A stretch of 64,000 nt of DNA from Rhodamnia argentea (taxonomy: Eukaryota > Streptophyta > Magnoliopsida > Myrtales > Myrtaceae), in NCBI RefSeq assembly GCF_020921035.1, contig NC_063151.1:21272934-21336933 (forward strand), written 5' to 3'. This document shows positions 48,825-61,272 of this stretch, piece by piece; position 1 is the stretch's first letter, and each line of letters opens with the position of its first letter. A model generated the notes under the pieces. The model made no database searches, was not told where the DNA came from, and saw nothing but the letters and a program-made list of their open reading frames with translations. The position numbers and the translations under genes are program-made.

Positions 48825-50730
48825 TGTTAGAGAAATATTTGGGAGATTTTGTATATTTCCCTTAATTGGTCATGATTGATTGTAATTGATATTATGCTAC
48901 TTTAGACACAATTCTTAACTTGGTTTTAGAGCAAGTGCTTGCGGTGATACAACATCGACAGCTTTTGACATGTTTGCTCCATCCTCTAAATCAACCTTTT
49001 GTTCGACTTCGTAATTACCATTGCTTCTTTTTATGAACCCCGCACACATAAAACAGCAAGTACTAATCCTCTGTAGCAGCAAGAATGGCACATGAGTTAC
49101 AAGCCTTGGACAAATCTCATACGTGAGGTTTGGTTGATTTGCCTCTTGACAGGTATGATATAGGTTGTAAATGGGTATATTGGATTAAAACAATGATACA
49201 TGCTATTATGGATCGATAGAAAGCTCGGCTAGTGGTGAAAGATTTTACTCATGAACACATAATTGACTATGAAGAAACTTTTGATCATATTTTACCTCTG
49301 TCATACTCATCTAGTTTCTACTGCAGTCAAGTTTTGGTCTATATTTCATATGGATCTTCATAATGCATTCCTAAGTGGAAATCTCACCGAGGAAGTTTAT
49401 ATGGTGCCTCCTCTTAGATATCGTTCCAACAAAGTATGTCAATTATGTCAAGCATTACATGTCATGAAACATGTTCATCGTGTATCGCATTCCAAGTTTA
49501 GCTTAACCATGAAATGTCTTGACTTCAAATCTAGTCCTTGTGACCATGCTCTTTTTTGTTTGGAGAACATTTTGTGGGTGTATTATGCTGCTCTTATTTG
49601 TTGACGGCACGGTTTTACTAGCAATGATCATATTGACATTTCAAAATGCAAGCAATATCTTTATCAACAGTTTTTTTTTTTTTTTTTTTTTGTTGGTCAA
49701 GAACTCTAATAACAGTTTGAAACGAAATATCTTGGGTGATTCAACCACTTTTTTGGCTTGGAGGTTAATTCATATTCCTTTGGTTATTATCTTTCACAAT
49801 CAAAATATACCATCGATCTTCTTTCTCAAGCTATACTAATTGATACTAGGGCCACTACAACTCCTATTGAGACCAATGCGAAATTTGATGTCAAAGATGG
49901 GATTCATCTTCCGAATTTTGAACTCTATTATCGATAGTTGGTTGGTATTCTTATATATCTCACCGTTACTCTACCCGACATCGCCTATGTTGTTCACATT
50001 GTTAATCAATATATGCCCGTGCCCCACACAGCTCGTTTTGCTACAATCCTTTGAATTCTTCAATATTCAAGGATATGTTATTTCATAATCTTCACTTTTC
50101 TGCTAATTCTCCTTGTAGTTGATAGCTTATTCTAATAATGACTAGGTTGGTGACCCTCTAGATTGTAACTCCACTACAGCTACTATTTTCTTGGCAACTC
50201 ACTTATCTCATACCATAGCAAAAGAAAAACCACTATCTATTTCTCTAGTACATAAGTAGAATATCAAGTTCTTGTCGATATAAGAATTACTATGATTGTA
50301 ATGGCTATTAGAAGACATGGGAGTGCGTCATAATAGCGGAAGGGTCATTTATTGTGACAACCAAAATGCTATCCAAACAGCACATAATAATGTCTTCCAT
50401 GAATGCACCAAACACATTGAAATAAACTGTCGTTTCATCTGATATGACATTCTTCGTTGTACCATTAGACTTGTCCCTACTGCAAAGGAGGTGCTCTATA
50501 ATTGTATCTTGGTTTTCCCATCTTTACTTGTTCTAATGTGACTCTAAGTTGTTGTTGTGATACTTGAATTTACTCTCTCCCGAATAGACTATTGATATCT
50601 TCATCAAAACACATCCCCCTAGGCGTTGATCTCTTTCAAATCACCTCTAGTTTGAGGGGAAGTTAGAGATATACTTAGGAGATTATTTATATTTTCCTTA
50701 ATTGATTCTGATTAATTATAATGGTTATTC
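48825..50730 (+). mobile_element. Deleted Copia retrotransposon remnant
   Basis: A 5' LTR fragment (TGTTAGAGAAATATTTGGGAG at 48825) is followed at 48921-48935 by TGGTTTTAGAGCAAG, close to the Copia primer site that pairs with initiator Met-tRNA. Gag to integrase are missing. From about 49085 the reverse transcriptase is readable in broken frames (GCKWVYWIK, DYEETF, VYMVPP, with SKCKQYLYQQF near 49650). RNase H words follow (YCDNQNAIQTAHNN near 50350), then a polypurine tract TTGAGGGGAAG at 50651. A second LTR start (GTTAGAGATATACTTAGGAG) lies at about 50661. It is inactive. Confidence 0.75.
49656..49717 (-). mobile_element. Oligo-T insertion inside the Copia remnant
   Basis: Twenty-one T residues plus GTTGGTCAAGA separate two imperfect copies of ATCAACAGTTT/AATAACAGTTT. 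In the reverse-transcriptase frame the Gln-Phe codons are repeated on both sides of the insert. This is what a target duplication would produce. Confidence 0.45.
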
Positions 50731-51168
50731 TAGTATGGGAAATGATTTCTCGACGGTACTGTTAGGAACGGGACAATTTCAACCGCAGATCCACATACTA
50801 TTATCGCGTGTTTTACATAAAGCATTCGTTAATTGGAAAATCGCATGGCCAGAAATAACCGACAGTACTATCAAATTGTCAGGCTAGCGACTCCCTTCTA
50901 GTATTTTAAATAGTCACCCCATAAAGCTTAACAAATAAATCGGCTCATGTACTTTTTATTTGATAATGTACCGAATATTGCTGATTTCCTCTCTTGTATT
51001 GCTAATTCAAATGGCGAAATGGTAGGGAATGTTAAGCCTTCAAGGGACATTAGGCATATGATGCCCCATTCTTCGTGGAGGCAAATAGTTGAATCCTCGA
51101 CAATCGCTTAGAAAGCTTATTACCAAGCATCAAGCCGCCTTGTCCGCTTTCCGAGCAATTGTAGATAC

Positions 51169-51730
51169 TAGGGGTGAGCAAATGGGACCATCCGGACCGA
51201 TGGTCCGATTTCCAACTCTAGAGGGAGTGGTCCAATTCTCGATTCTAGAGTCCGCCCGGACCAAACTAATCGAAATTTTTTTTTATTTTGATCAAGAAAA
51301 CTCCATGCGCATGGAGTTTTCTCAATCTTGTCTTTTTAGTCCCCAAACGAAATCCTCATCTCAATCTTGCCTCGGTTGGTTCCTGAACCATTTTTGACTC
51401 GAAGGGAGATCGTTTCTGCTTGAATCACATATGCATTTGGAAACAATCTTCCAAAAAGTTCTCAACTTTGTCTTGAAAGACCCGTTTCGGAAAATGAACT
51501 CGAAATTTTTTTTATGTCCGGCCTCTATATTTTCTGGGCTAGGACAGTCCAGGAATGGTGCATTTTTTTTTTTTTTTTGCATGTCTTCAATCTAATGAAA
51601 CCGCTTGGGAACCAAACCGAATTGGTGGTTCGGTTCCCGATTCCGGAAAGTTGAGAACCAGAACCACCGGTCCGATTCTCGGTTCTTGAGGGGAATCGGA
51701 TCGGACCAGACCGGGAACCGATCACCCCTA
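51169..51730. mobile_element. hAT-type MITE with 8-bp target duplication
   Basis: The termini TAGGGGTGA and TCACCCCTA are inverted repeats, and GTAGATAC flanks both sides (51161-51168 and 51731-51738). The interior has palindromic CCGG/GGTTCC words and no coding capacity. Eight-base duplication and this end sequence are typical of hAT superfamily non-autonomous elements. Confidence 0.85.
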
Positions 51731-51738
51731 GTAGATAC

Positions 51739-52365
51739 ACCTCTTCATAATGCGGTGCATTGATGATTTATGATCCCAGCGGTTTGACCATAAGCAAGGT
51801 TGAAATATTCATTTGATTTGATACAATTCGACCCACTTTTGAAAAAAAAAAAACCACATTTTAATATATCCAAAAGCAAACTGAATTGACCAAAAAAAAA
51901 AAACAATGAAGCATGTGTTTTTAGCATATTTAATAAAGACCTTGATGTTCCGCAACGATGCGATCCGGGTCGAATTGATAATCCGAATTTAGCCCGCGAA
52001 CGCAGATTGTCAATCTCGATGATTATTCGTTGAATTAAACATAAGTAGACTGAATTTTTTGGAGATGGACCTCTAAACAAATTCGAAACTTGCACACTTG
52101 CACATTTGTCGGAGATTCTTTTCTCCTACTTGACAGCGTTGCCCTGTCCTAAAAATATTGAACTAGGCCATCGCGGTAGGCGGGCCAATAAAATTACGGA
52201 CTGGTTAGCTAAAGCCTAAACGGACAAAATGCCTTTCCTCATATCTGTCTTGTAAGCCCAATTCTCACGAGAGATCTACTTTGTTTGAAGTCTCATTTAT
52301 GGGCTCTAAGGTTCAAACTTGCACGTGATTTGGTAAAAGGAACGTAGGCAAGAGGCAGATTCGGG
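51739..52365. other. Spacer between two small DNA elements
   Basis: AT-rich with A runs near 51841-51902. I see no gene or terminal repeats. Confidence 0.35.
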
Positions 52366-52986
52366 CCGAATTCCCTAAAAAAATCCCCAATTTTAGGTCA
52401 AATTCTCGAATATGGCTTGAACTTTTTTTTTGTTTCGGAAAAAACATCAACTTTAGATTTAGTTCCAAACATGCCCCGAACATTTTTGTCCAAAAAAAAA
52501 TCCTAAACTTTAGGTCTAATCTCAAATCTACTCGAATTTTTTTTTATCTAAGAAAAAATCATCAATCTTTTTCGCTAATCTCAAATATGCTCCAATAGCC
52601 CTCTCTGTCCAAAACCCCGTCGTCGGTCGTCCATAATTTTCACATCTTGAAACGGTTTCATTTTGGATTTCTTCTTCATTTGGGTGGATTTAATATCCAC
52701 GTGAAAATGACACGCCGGTCCGTACCTATCGCCTCATTACTTTGCTAATGTGGATTTTTTGTCGACGTGGAAAGGCCACTTCAAATTGGGACTAGATCAC
52801 GAGGTAGATTTGAGAATATATAGAAAATTTGTGATATTTTCAGACAAAATAAAATTTGGGATAAATTTGAAATAATTCGAAACTGAATTTAAAGTTGGAG
52901 ATTTTTCTTAAAATTAAAATTAAAAAAAAAAGAGTCCGACATAAATTTAAGACCTGACCTAAAATTTGAGATTTTTTAAGGGAATA
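52366..52986. mobile_element. Fold-back element (family D)
   Basis: The left arm (from CCCTAAAAAAATCCCC) contains repeated AATTTTAGGTCAAATTC-type units. The right arm is its rough reverse complement, ending GATTTTTTAAGGGAATA. The centre (52600-52800) holds CCGTCGTCGGTCG and a GTGGA/TCCAC pair. A worn relative lies at 63175-63590. Confidence 0.55.
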
Positions 52987-54890
52987 AGGACGGTAAGTCA
53001 GTGGACAGGACTTGGTCGCCGCACACGAATCAAAGCGGCAAATCATCAGAGATCTGGCCTGCCCCGAGAGCTGCCAAAGAAGATGAGCCGCATGCTTCCC
53101 TCTCTTTTTCCCACTCGATCGGATTTTTGCTGGAATCGGTTGAGTCCCGGCGTTCATTAAATCGCGGGGGGGCAACGTCCCCACATGTTCAGACAACATG
53201 CGCGATTGCCGGAGACTCCCCCAAGTCCCGGCTATAATACTTTAGACAAAAAAAAGGCTTTGATTGAGGGAACAAGCTCGTGAGCCAGATTCAACGAAAC
53301 GAGCCTCTTGCCAATTTTGCTTTCATCGTACTTGTCTCGTTTCTTTAATCCCCTCCCCCCCCAAATGGTGAAGTGAATCCAATGGACTTGGACCTTTCCC
53401 CGGGCATCGCGCGGTGGCTCCGGCCGGGCGTGTTGGATCTGACTGACCGACCATGTGTGGGGTTTCGTTTAATAGTAAATTTCACCTTCTTGCTCACCGA
53501 CAGCAACGAATAATGAAAAAACAATTTGATGGATACACAGCCACAGGTACCCCGAGTTGAAGATTCCGTGGATATTCGCTCATTCAAGTTGTTGGCTTCG
53601 GATTTTTTTCTTTTATTTTTGGGTCTAATTTGTCTTAAGATTCAAAGTCTAGTAGTAGTTCGCAACAAGTCGAAAAAGACGGTCCATAAGTTATTAGATG
53701 AACCATGGAATTGAATCGGTGTGCAATTAAACAAAATATCGTGCGTCGACTCGGTCCAGAAAATATTTTTCGGGCAATTTTTTCGTGGGTCGAAAATTAA
53801 AAAAATAATACACAAAAAAATTCCACTTTTCGCAAGAAGGCACGCTTGTTTTCCCCATATTTTCACTCTTTTATGTTTCGTTAGTTGCAGGGTTGTGACT
53901 CCATCGATACCCTTCTTCTTCTTCTTCTTCTTTTTCGTCTAGGACAAGGCAACAAGTTCAACAAATCCAAAAGGCTACCGTTCTTGAAAGCCAATTCAAC
54001 TCTCGACTTTGTGATTTTCCTCTCCATTAGAAAGGATTGAAAGCTCGCCTGCTCATAACCTCAGCTACAGAGACGGTTCAGGTTCAACTTCATCCATCCC
54101 ATTCTACTCGCGATGCTTTCTGCTTGAGATAAACTTGGTGATAATAAAAATCGACGAGGTTTTGCGGTGATGACCCTCCGTCAATTTTCAGACGATAGAT
54201 GAACGCGAAACTCGAGCAAGATTTCTGAAGCAAAGCACGAAATATGCGGGTGAAAAACCACAGACGTGGCCACAGCCACCCGCACGCCCCAAGTTACGTA
54301 CAGGAAGGAAATGAATGACGTTCGACAAATTCACATAAACTAAGCAGAGCCCATCAGGCAAGCAAAGAATCATCCGACGTGCAAGAAAGGGTTCTTATGT
54401 TATCTGAAGATGGGGGGGTCAAGTTTCAGATGACAAATTTCTTTTACGCTTTCATCATCCGTCGATTATTACAAAACCAATGTTCTGAACTGAGCTATCT
54501 GGATCTGATTTTGCACTTGCTGTCGAGTCTCAGTTTACACAGCAGAAACGAAACTGAAAAGATTGTAAGGGACAAGCGGGGATCGTCATATTTATAGAAT
54601 TAGAAAAAGCCATAATCTTTACATAGACAAACGAATTACATAAGAGAAGTAAGAACAGCCATCGCCCAGCAGAGAAAAAACTTTCAGCTGAACAGGGCAC
54701 ACTTCTTAGCTACAGCCTGCTGCTAACTAGCTAATTACAATGGAATCCATGGTTTTGACCCAAAGTAAAACTATTAATCCTTCCTAACAACGGGGCAAAG
54801 AGAGAGAGAGCGGTCTCTACTGCGACTCCCAAAAACTCCATCGCAGCGACCACTCCCCGCCCTTCCTGAATTTTGATCTAAGCAAAGACA
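52987..54890. other. Spacer downstream of the ERF gene
   Basis: No recognisable gene. It has a CTT microsatellite at 53907-53932 and GC-richer patches near 53160 and 53400. The 3' UTR of the ERF gene probably occupies the last few hundred bases. Confidence 0.4.
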
Positions 54891-54951
54891 CGAGCTAACT
54901 ATTGACGACTACACAGAAACACAAACAGGAAAAAGAAACAATTTTTCCACA

Positions 54952-55938
54952 TCAGATTGCGTCCCAGTCGATCTCCGACGGATACTTCTCCAAGGTCGAC
55001 GTCTCCGTAAACGATATGCACTCCCACGTCGTCTCCGCGAAGTCGTCGAACGTCAGATCCGACAGCGGCGACGACCCCGCCGACCCTTCGCTCTCTGGTT
55101 CGGATCCCTTCACCTCCGTCGCCTCCGAGACCTCGGCCGAAGAAGCCTCCCGCGCGGCAGCGGCCGCTGCGGCTGCGGCTGCCGCTGCGGTGGCTCGGGA
55201 CCGGCCTGAGGCCGTGGGCTTCTTGGCGCCGTCGGCTTGCTTCTCGGCGAGGGTCTGGCAGATGGCCTCCAGCTTCGCGTCGACCGCCGAGTGCAGCGGC
55301 TTGAAGCTTCCGTCGCCGAGGTCGGCCGAGGCGCAGTTCTTGAGATGGGGGAAGTTTAGCCGGGCGAAGTCGCCCCTCAGCTTGTAGGCGGCCCTGTCGT
55401 ATGCGAGGGCGGCTTCCTCCGCTGTGTCGAAGGTGCCGAGCCAGAGCCGGGTCCTGTTCTTGGGCAACCGGATCTCGGCGACCCACTTGCCCCAGTGCCT
55501 CTGCCTCACGCCCCGGTACAGCTTCGTGGCCGGTTTGGCCGTCGAGCCCGAGACCTTCATGGACACGGGCTTCGGGCCCAGGAGCATGTTGGGGTGGTAG
55601 TTGTAGCTGCGGTAGGAGGGCACGCTGGGGCTTGGGAACTGCATCTGTGCTTGGATCTGGTTGATCTGAGATGGGGTGAGGTGGTTGAGCCCGATCGGAC
55701 CGGGTAGCTCGAGGCCGAGTAGGTTCGGCCGGACCGAGCAACCATCTGGGTACGACACGGGCTCAAAAGAGAAGAGAGAAGAAGGGGAGGAGAGGGAGGA
55801 AACAGAAGGGGTAGATGTGGAAACACCGTTGCCGCCGATGAAAGGGCAGAGAGCTTCCATCAGCTCATCACCGCCGTTGGAAAATGGATACGACGGGAGA
55901 GCCGACCTACTACTGTAGAACTCCATGGTAGCTGCCAT
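54952..55938 (-). CDS. AP2/ERF transcription factor, RAP2-4-like (DREB A-6)
   Basis: A single exon encodes 328 residues. The single AP2/ERF domain spans about 140-199 ([19 protein letters not shown] ... RLNFPHL), with WVAEIRLP and the WLG turn that contact GCC or DRE-type DNA elements. Flanking features fit the A-6 branch: the N-terminal [12 protein letters not shown] motif (88-99) and an acidic C terminus ending [13 protein letters not shown], a likely activation region. A run of 12 alanines encoded by mixed GCN codons lies in the C-terminal half, before a Ser/Glu-rich stretch. Members of this group respond to drought, salt, light and ethylene. The start follows [10 protein letters not shown], and a second Met at residue 5 is possible. 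It is nuclear by function. Confidence 0.95.
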   Translation of the reverse strand: MAATMEFYSSRSALPSYPFSNGGDELMEALCPFIGGNGVSTSTPSVSSLSSPSSLFSFEPVSYPDGCSVRPNLLGLELPGPIGLNHLTPSQINQIQAQMQFPSPSVPSYRSYNYHPNMLLGPKPVSMKVSGSTAKPATKLYRGVRQRHWGKWVAEIRLPKNRTRLWLGTFDTAEEAALAYDRAAYKLRGDFARLNFPHLKNCASADLGDGSFKPLHSAVDAKLEAICQTLAEKQADGAKKPTASGRSRATAAAAAAAAAAAAREASSAEVSEATEVKGSEPESEGSAGSSPLSDLTFDDFAETTWECISFTETSTLEKYPSEIDWDAI

Positions 55939-56347
55939 AATAACACCTGGAAATCTGCAAGCTTTACAAGAAAGAACGAAAAAAGAAGAATTTTTTTTTT
56001 CACAAGGTTCAAGAGGTTAACAAATACACAACCTCTGTCACTCCAAGAACACCTAGAGATCAACCTGGGAGGGACCAAAAATCACCCTCTCGGCCGATTC
56101 AAATGAAAAAACAAAACCCAACAAAAGAAAGAGAAAACAGGGGGCTCCTGGATCTCGATTCTGAAAACACCTGGCTTTCGGGAAAATTCAATTTTTTCTC
56201 TTCTAAGTTTGTTTCTGAAAAAAATCCCGAGGACAAACCTTTGAGAAAGAAAGAAATCGCAACTTCGTAGAAAGACAGATGATTAACAGAAAGGGAGTCG
56301 GAGAAGCGGGATGTTACAGAAGGGGGGGGAAGGAGGAGGGAGCGTCG

Positions 56348-56378
56348 AGGAAGGAGAAGGAGAAGGAGAAGGAGAAGA
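56348..56378. repeat. (GAGAAG)n purine tract in the ERF leader
   Basis: A GGAGAA-type repeat of about five units lies between the TATA box and the ERF start codon. On the transcribed strand it is CTTCTC-rich, as in many plant leaders. Confidence 0.7.
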
Positions 56379-56464
56379 CGCGAGCACTCTTTTCCTGCTA
56401 CTTTTGTATGAATCACTCAGACCTCGCTTCTTTGATCGCACCATGGGCGCGTCGTCCCTTAACA

Positions 56465-56471
56465 TTATATA
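56465..56471 (-). promoter_or_regulatory. TATA box of the ERF gene
   Basis: Minus strand TATATAA within TCTATATAATG, about 530 bp before the start codon at 55938. This implies a long leader or a leader intron. Motif evidence only. Confidence 0.5.
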
Positions 56472-56479
56472 GACCCTTG

Positions 56480-59270
56480 GAGCATTGTTTACGATTTCTC
56501 CTCGTCTCGATCCTCCCTCGCCCGCGAATTGACCGTTATGCCCCCCGTGTCCAACTGTTTGGCCATCTACCAGTGGCAGTAATGATGAATGATGATGCCT
56601 CGCCTTCTCTACCACGCTGCCCTTTGCCGAACCACGGGGCGACGCGTGTCCCCAAACGGCCGAGGCGTCGACACGTGTCCGTCACCAACCCAAACGGTGT
56701 CGGTAAGGGCTTTCGGAGCCATCGAGGCGCGATTCGGTTTTTTTCTAAAGTTTCGTCTGCGGACGCGTTCAGACTGTGGAGTGGTTATGCTTTTGCCATC
56801 AGGATCACGTCCCCGATTTCTTCTTTTTTGCCCCTTTCTCCATCCCTAACCCCACCTTTTGACAAATTTGCGCACCTCGCCTTTGCCATGTGAAATCAGA
56901 ACTTCCGAGCTCCCCTTTTACCTTTCCCTTTCAGTAAAATTAAATCTTCACACGGCGCGCGTGACTCGTCCCTTTTGATCGATCTCGACCATTTTTACAG
57001 CAATCCGCTGACGCGACGCGACCCCGACCGGACCCTACTGAACGATTTAACATCAGCACACGTCCGAATGATTATCGGACTACTAATTTGAATCCTAATC
57101 ATCAAATAACTCCGGGTCTTTAAACCTGCGAGTCCATCTCTACTCTCTCCGAAATTACACCCTTGGAAAAAATGAAATTTGAAAAAAAAAAAATGAGAGT
57201 GGTAAGAACGAATATTTGAAATTTGCCAAAACGCCTATTCTAGATGAGGACTGTGAAATGAAGGTTCGAGAGGGAGTGAAGTGGTCAACAGCAAATTTGG
57301 ACCCCGCCACTAAAGCTTTGACCGGGAGCGTTGCACGTTACAATCAACATGCCAGCAGGGGTGGGGCCCCCACACTCCCACTAGCTGGAATCCCGTCAAG
57401 TACGCGTGAGTATGAAGCGAACGTAGCCCTTCACTCTTTTCTCTAATTGTTTGCCGTAATCGGTTGCCCGCTTGTCGAGCCCCGGGATTAAAATTAATCA
57501 TTGAATCTAATCATGATTAGCCTATCCTCCTAGATTGACTTTATGTCCAGCTTCAGCGTATAAGGGCCACGATCGATTTGTAGATAAGAGCCTCTAAAAT
57601 CAATTGTCTTTTTTTTTTTAAATTAGGCTAATGATAAAATAAGAATATTCGAATTTGATTTTTTATGCGAGCCGAAAGGGGCCTGAGGGCCACTCAAATA
57701 GAAGGGAAGTGTGTGGATTGTGGCCACTGGCCTCCGCACCACGTCCGAGTCATATGCCATCCACTTGTTTATTCGCCACCCCGTCAAACCTAATCCCGGA
57801 ACCTTAAAAGTTAAAAAAGATCGAAAAGGGAAAACGGTGGGTCGTTTAATTAAAAGGGAAGGGCCAATTCGCGGTTATTTGCGGCTTTTCGCGATTTGTT
57901 ATCTTATCCCCGCGCGCGAAGCAACGCGGAAACGAGATCGTCGGGAGAGGGGAAATTATTTGCGTGCTTTCGGAACGCGTGAGCTCGGTCCGTCTTGACT
58001 GTTGGATGTTGTGGGCTCCACGTATGATCCGACGGCTGAGGTAGAATGGCCTCACCGTGGGCTGAGCACATGCGATGCTTATTCGGCCGCGAGGGCGTCC
58101 CCAGCTGTCAAAATGTTCCTTTCGCCTTGTAGCTTGGCGAGTTTAACCGTGGTTGAGTTCTTTTTTACCATGGTTGGGCTGGGTTGGGTCGGGTCTCCCG
58201 TTTATTAAAGGCGAAAAGGACATTGAAGGCGGCTTTGATTGGCGGTTGCGGCGCAAGCTGCTGGCTCCAACGGGGCTAATAAGGCATCGTGTTTTTTTTA
58301 GTGTTTTCCACTTGAGGGTAATATAGTCTTTTTAATCACGACCCCTCTTATCTTGAGATTTGAAGTGGTATCGTGGGAAAGAGAAGATGGAAAGTGACCA
58401 CAAAATAAAAGACGCGAAGACGATCGCTAGGGTTCCTTTCAAAACATCTAAAACGAACAAAAGCATAATTATTCCAAGTGAAATTACATGGCTTATGGAG
58501 GAACACACATATATATAGATAAGATCGAATTAGATCGTGCCGTGATCACTCCTATGCACACGTGTAGAAGCAAGTGATACGAGAAGGACGCCTCCTTTGT
58601 AATGGCTCTCTAAAAGGAAACAGCTGGCTGAATCGCTCTTTTCGCTACGGTCAAAGCAGCAACAACAACGAAAAGGCCCGTTCATTGATAGGTTGAAACC
58701 ACGGCGACGTGAAGGGGCTAAATATTTTGGATTCGGATAGGCTAATATTGAGATTTTTATGATATGCGTGACATTATTCGAATCAGGCGGTCCAAATGAA
58801 ATTAGAAAGCCCGATTTGAGCCACGTTTGAAATTCAAAATTTTGCATACTCCAAAAAAATTACCGCCCATATTTTTTCTCTTCATTTCAATAAATAACGT
58901 GACTCAAATCAAGTTGTCCATTTTCATTTGCACAATCTGATTTGAGTAACGACATGCATGTCACGTAAATCTCAATGTTAGGCAATCCAAATCCAAATAT
59001 TTTCTAGTTGTTGTTGCTTTGACCGTCATCGAAAGAGCATTTTAGCCGGCCATTTCATTCCAATGAGCCATTAAAGAGTCGGAATGTGTCTCTCACTATT
59101 ACAAATATACACCGGAGTGATTGGAGCACAATTTAATTCGATTTTACCATATATCTATATATATGTGTGTGTGTGTGTTTTTTTTCCTCTAGAGCCATGT
59201 ATTTTTTATTTTTTGGCTTACTGAGCCATGTAATTTCACTTTTATTAATTATGATTGGTTTCTCTTAAGG
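56480..59270. other. ERF upstream region and spacer
   Basis: No gene is recognised in any frame. GC is raised at 56500-57060, and oligo-A runs occur at 57183. A TATATA/GTGTGT microsatellite lies at 59148-59179. Confidence 0.4.
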
Positions 59271-59284
59271 GGTCCATGACAATC

Positions 59285-60195
59285 ATTCCGTTCCGTAAAT
59301 AGATTTTTGGCCGAAATAGATTTTCCTATTTCTTGTTTTTGGATGAGTTTTTTAGCAAAAAAATGCGTTTGATAATGACATAAAATTTATGATCCTGAAA
59401 CCGAAGTTTGTTTGATAACAATTGAAAATTTCTACTTCTATAAATTATTATTTACTATTTTAAAATTAAAAAAATATTATTTATTTTTTATTCTGCCCGA
59501 GGGCGGCGGCTGCAGCGGCCGGTTGTGGTTGTCCTCTGAGGTCGACGATGGTTGGCAACAGATGGCGGTGGTTGCAACAACCGACGGAGGGTGGTGGTGA
59601 GTAAGCGGTGGCGATTGTAGGCGGTGGGTGGCAGCGGCCATAGGTGAGGCAGGAGGCGACGATGGCCGACGATGGGCAACCAAGGACAATGGTTGCCTAC
59701 GACTAAGGTCGGCGGTTAGCGGCGGAGAAAGGTTGTGGGTGGCCACAATGAGGCGGGAGGCGACTGCGGGTAGTGGTCGACGGTGACCGGCGATGGGCGA
59801 CCAAGGGCAGTAGTTAGCGGAGACAAAGGTCGGCGGTGGGCGGTGGTTGACGACGGCCGGCGGAGGTTGACAAAGGGTGGCGATGGGCAATGGTTGGCGA
59901 TAGGTGATGGTTGGTGGCGGCCAGCAATGGCGGGCAGAGGCCGACAATGAGGTGGGGGGCGACGGCAGGCGGTGGCTAGTGGTGATTGGTCATGACGGGT
60001 ATTTGAAAAAAAGTAAGGGGTTATTATTTCTGATTTTTGTTTCTTCGAAAAGCTGAAATTTTTTATTTTTGATTTCCCTTCAAAATCTATTTTTGGAACA
60101 AATTTTTATTTCAAAAATAGAAAAATAGAATTACGTTACCAGATGAGTTTCTGTTTCAAATCTATTTCAGAAATAAATTTGGAATAAAAATAGAG
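59285..60195. mobile_element. Fold-back element with GGC-rich repeat core (family E)
   Basis: The left arm (GAAATAGATTTTCCTATTTC near 59314) and right arm (ending AATTTGGAATAAAAATAG) are approximate inverted repeats. The 59490-59980 core is an imperfect minisatellite of words such as GGCGACGGC, GGTGGTTG and GCGATGGGC, strongly G-rich on the plus strand. No target duplication was found. The minus-strand frame 59477-59947 is a by-product of the repeat. Confidence 0.55.
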
Positions 60196-60199
60196 AAGT

Positions 60200-61260
60200 A
60201 AAATGGCCGTCATGCACTCCCTTAGACATTTGAGAGAAACCCTACCGATCTTCCTGGCACTTTCTTATCACTTTCCATCCTCTATTTTCCACAAGACCAC
60301 TTCAAATCTCGAGATAAAAAGCTCAAAACTGAAAAGACTATACTACCCTCCCTTCAAAAACAAAACACTTACCTCAAGCCTCCAAACACCCTAGTCAGCG
60401 AAATTTAATAAAACCCCACAAAGCGTGTTACATTCCAATCTCTCTCTTTTGGACCCCCCCCAGATGAGTTGGTGAGAGTGAGGGTTCTGTTCTGATCCAA
60501 TCGCATCCGAGCTAATTAAAAGCAGAACGAGCTTCAATTTTATTAATACGTGGTCCATACTCTTCATAGATAGAATGAAACGGGAATTCGAGGTTATCCA
60601 AGAGGATATTATTGGAGGCAGTGCTCCCAAAACGCTAGAGGACTTTTATTATTTGAATGCGTATTTCATTAGCAGTTTGGATATTGGCCCATGAGTAGCT
60701 AATATTATATGTAATACATTTTTTTTTTTATAATTGATAGTTGTAATAGAAATATTGAGTATGTTAATAATAGTCAAATTTTATGCTGGGTTACACGAGA
60801 TAAATTTTGAGTCTCGATTTATCTTCCTCGCATTTAGCCTCTATTTCTTTATATTCGCACGCCTGATTATAAGATGTTTTCGAATTGAAAACATTGAGGT
60901 GAGATGCAACTTGGTACCGGAGGTGAAAACTGATGATGCCGAGGTAGTATTTTGAGAAATAGAGGATGACGAGTAGTAGGTGAGGGACAAGATTTGGTAT
61001 TTTGTTCCTTAAAAAAAGAGGAAAACAACGTAAGATGTACGAAACCCACGTGCTGTCTTGACTTTGGGGAGTCGATGCACGTGGGACGAAGTACTACTGT
61101 TCCAAGAACTCTTCTTTACTTCAACGATGCATTGTATTTTCGTACATTTTTAGCTGGGAAAATATCTGGGTCATGCGTCGGGAAATGCTTGGCTTGGCTT
61201 CGATCAGACCTTAGAGCAATCCTCTTTTTCTTCCCTTTTTTTTTTTTTTTTCTAACATTG
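60200..61260. other. AT-rich spacer between fold-back elements
   Basis: Short frames only, none with a domain. I see no element termini. Confidence 0.4.
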
Positions 61261-61272
61261 TCTTTTTCGTTT

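Noticed and set aside
54899-55741. Long minus-strand frame of 280 codons, and plus-strand frames, over the ERF gene
   Set aside because: Shifted or antisense frames of a GC-rich real gene; rich in Pro, Arg and Ala with no domain. The AP2 frame is clearly the coding one.
59477-59947. 156-codon Pro/His-rich minus-strand frame
   Set aside because: By-product of the GGC-rich minisatellite core of a fold-back element.
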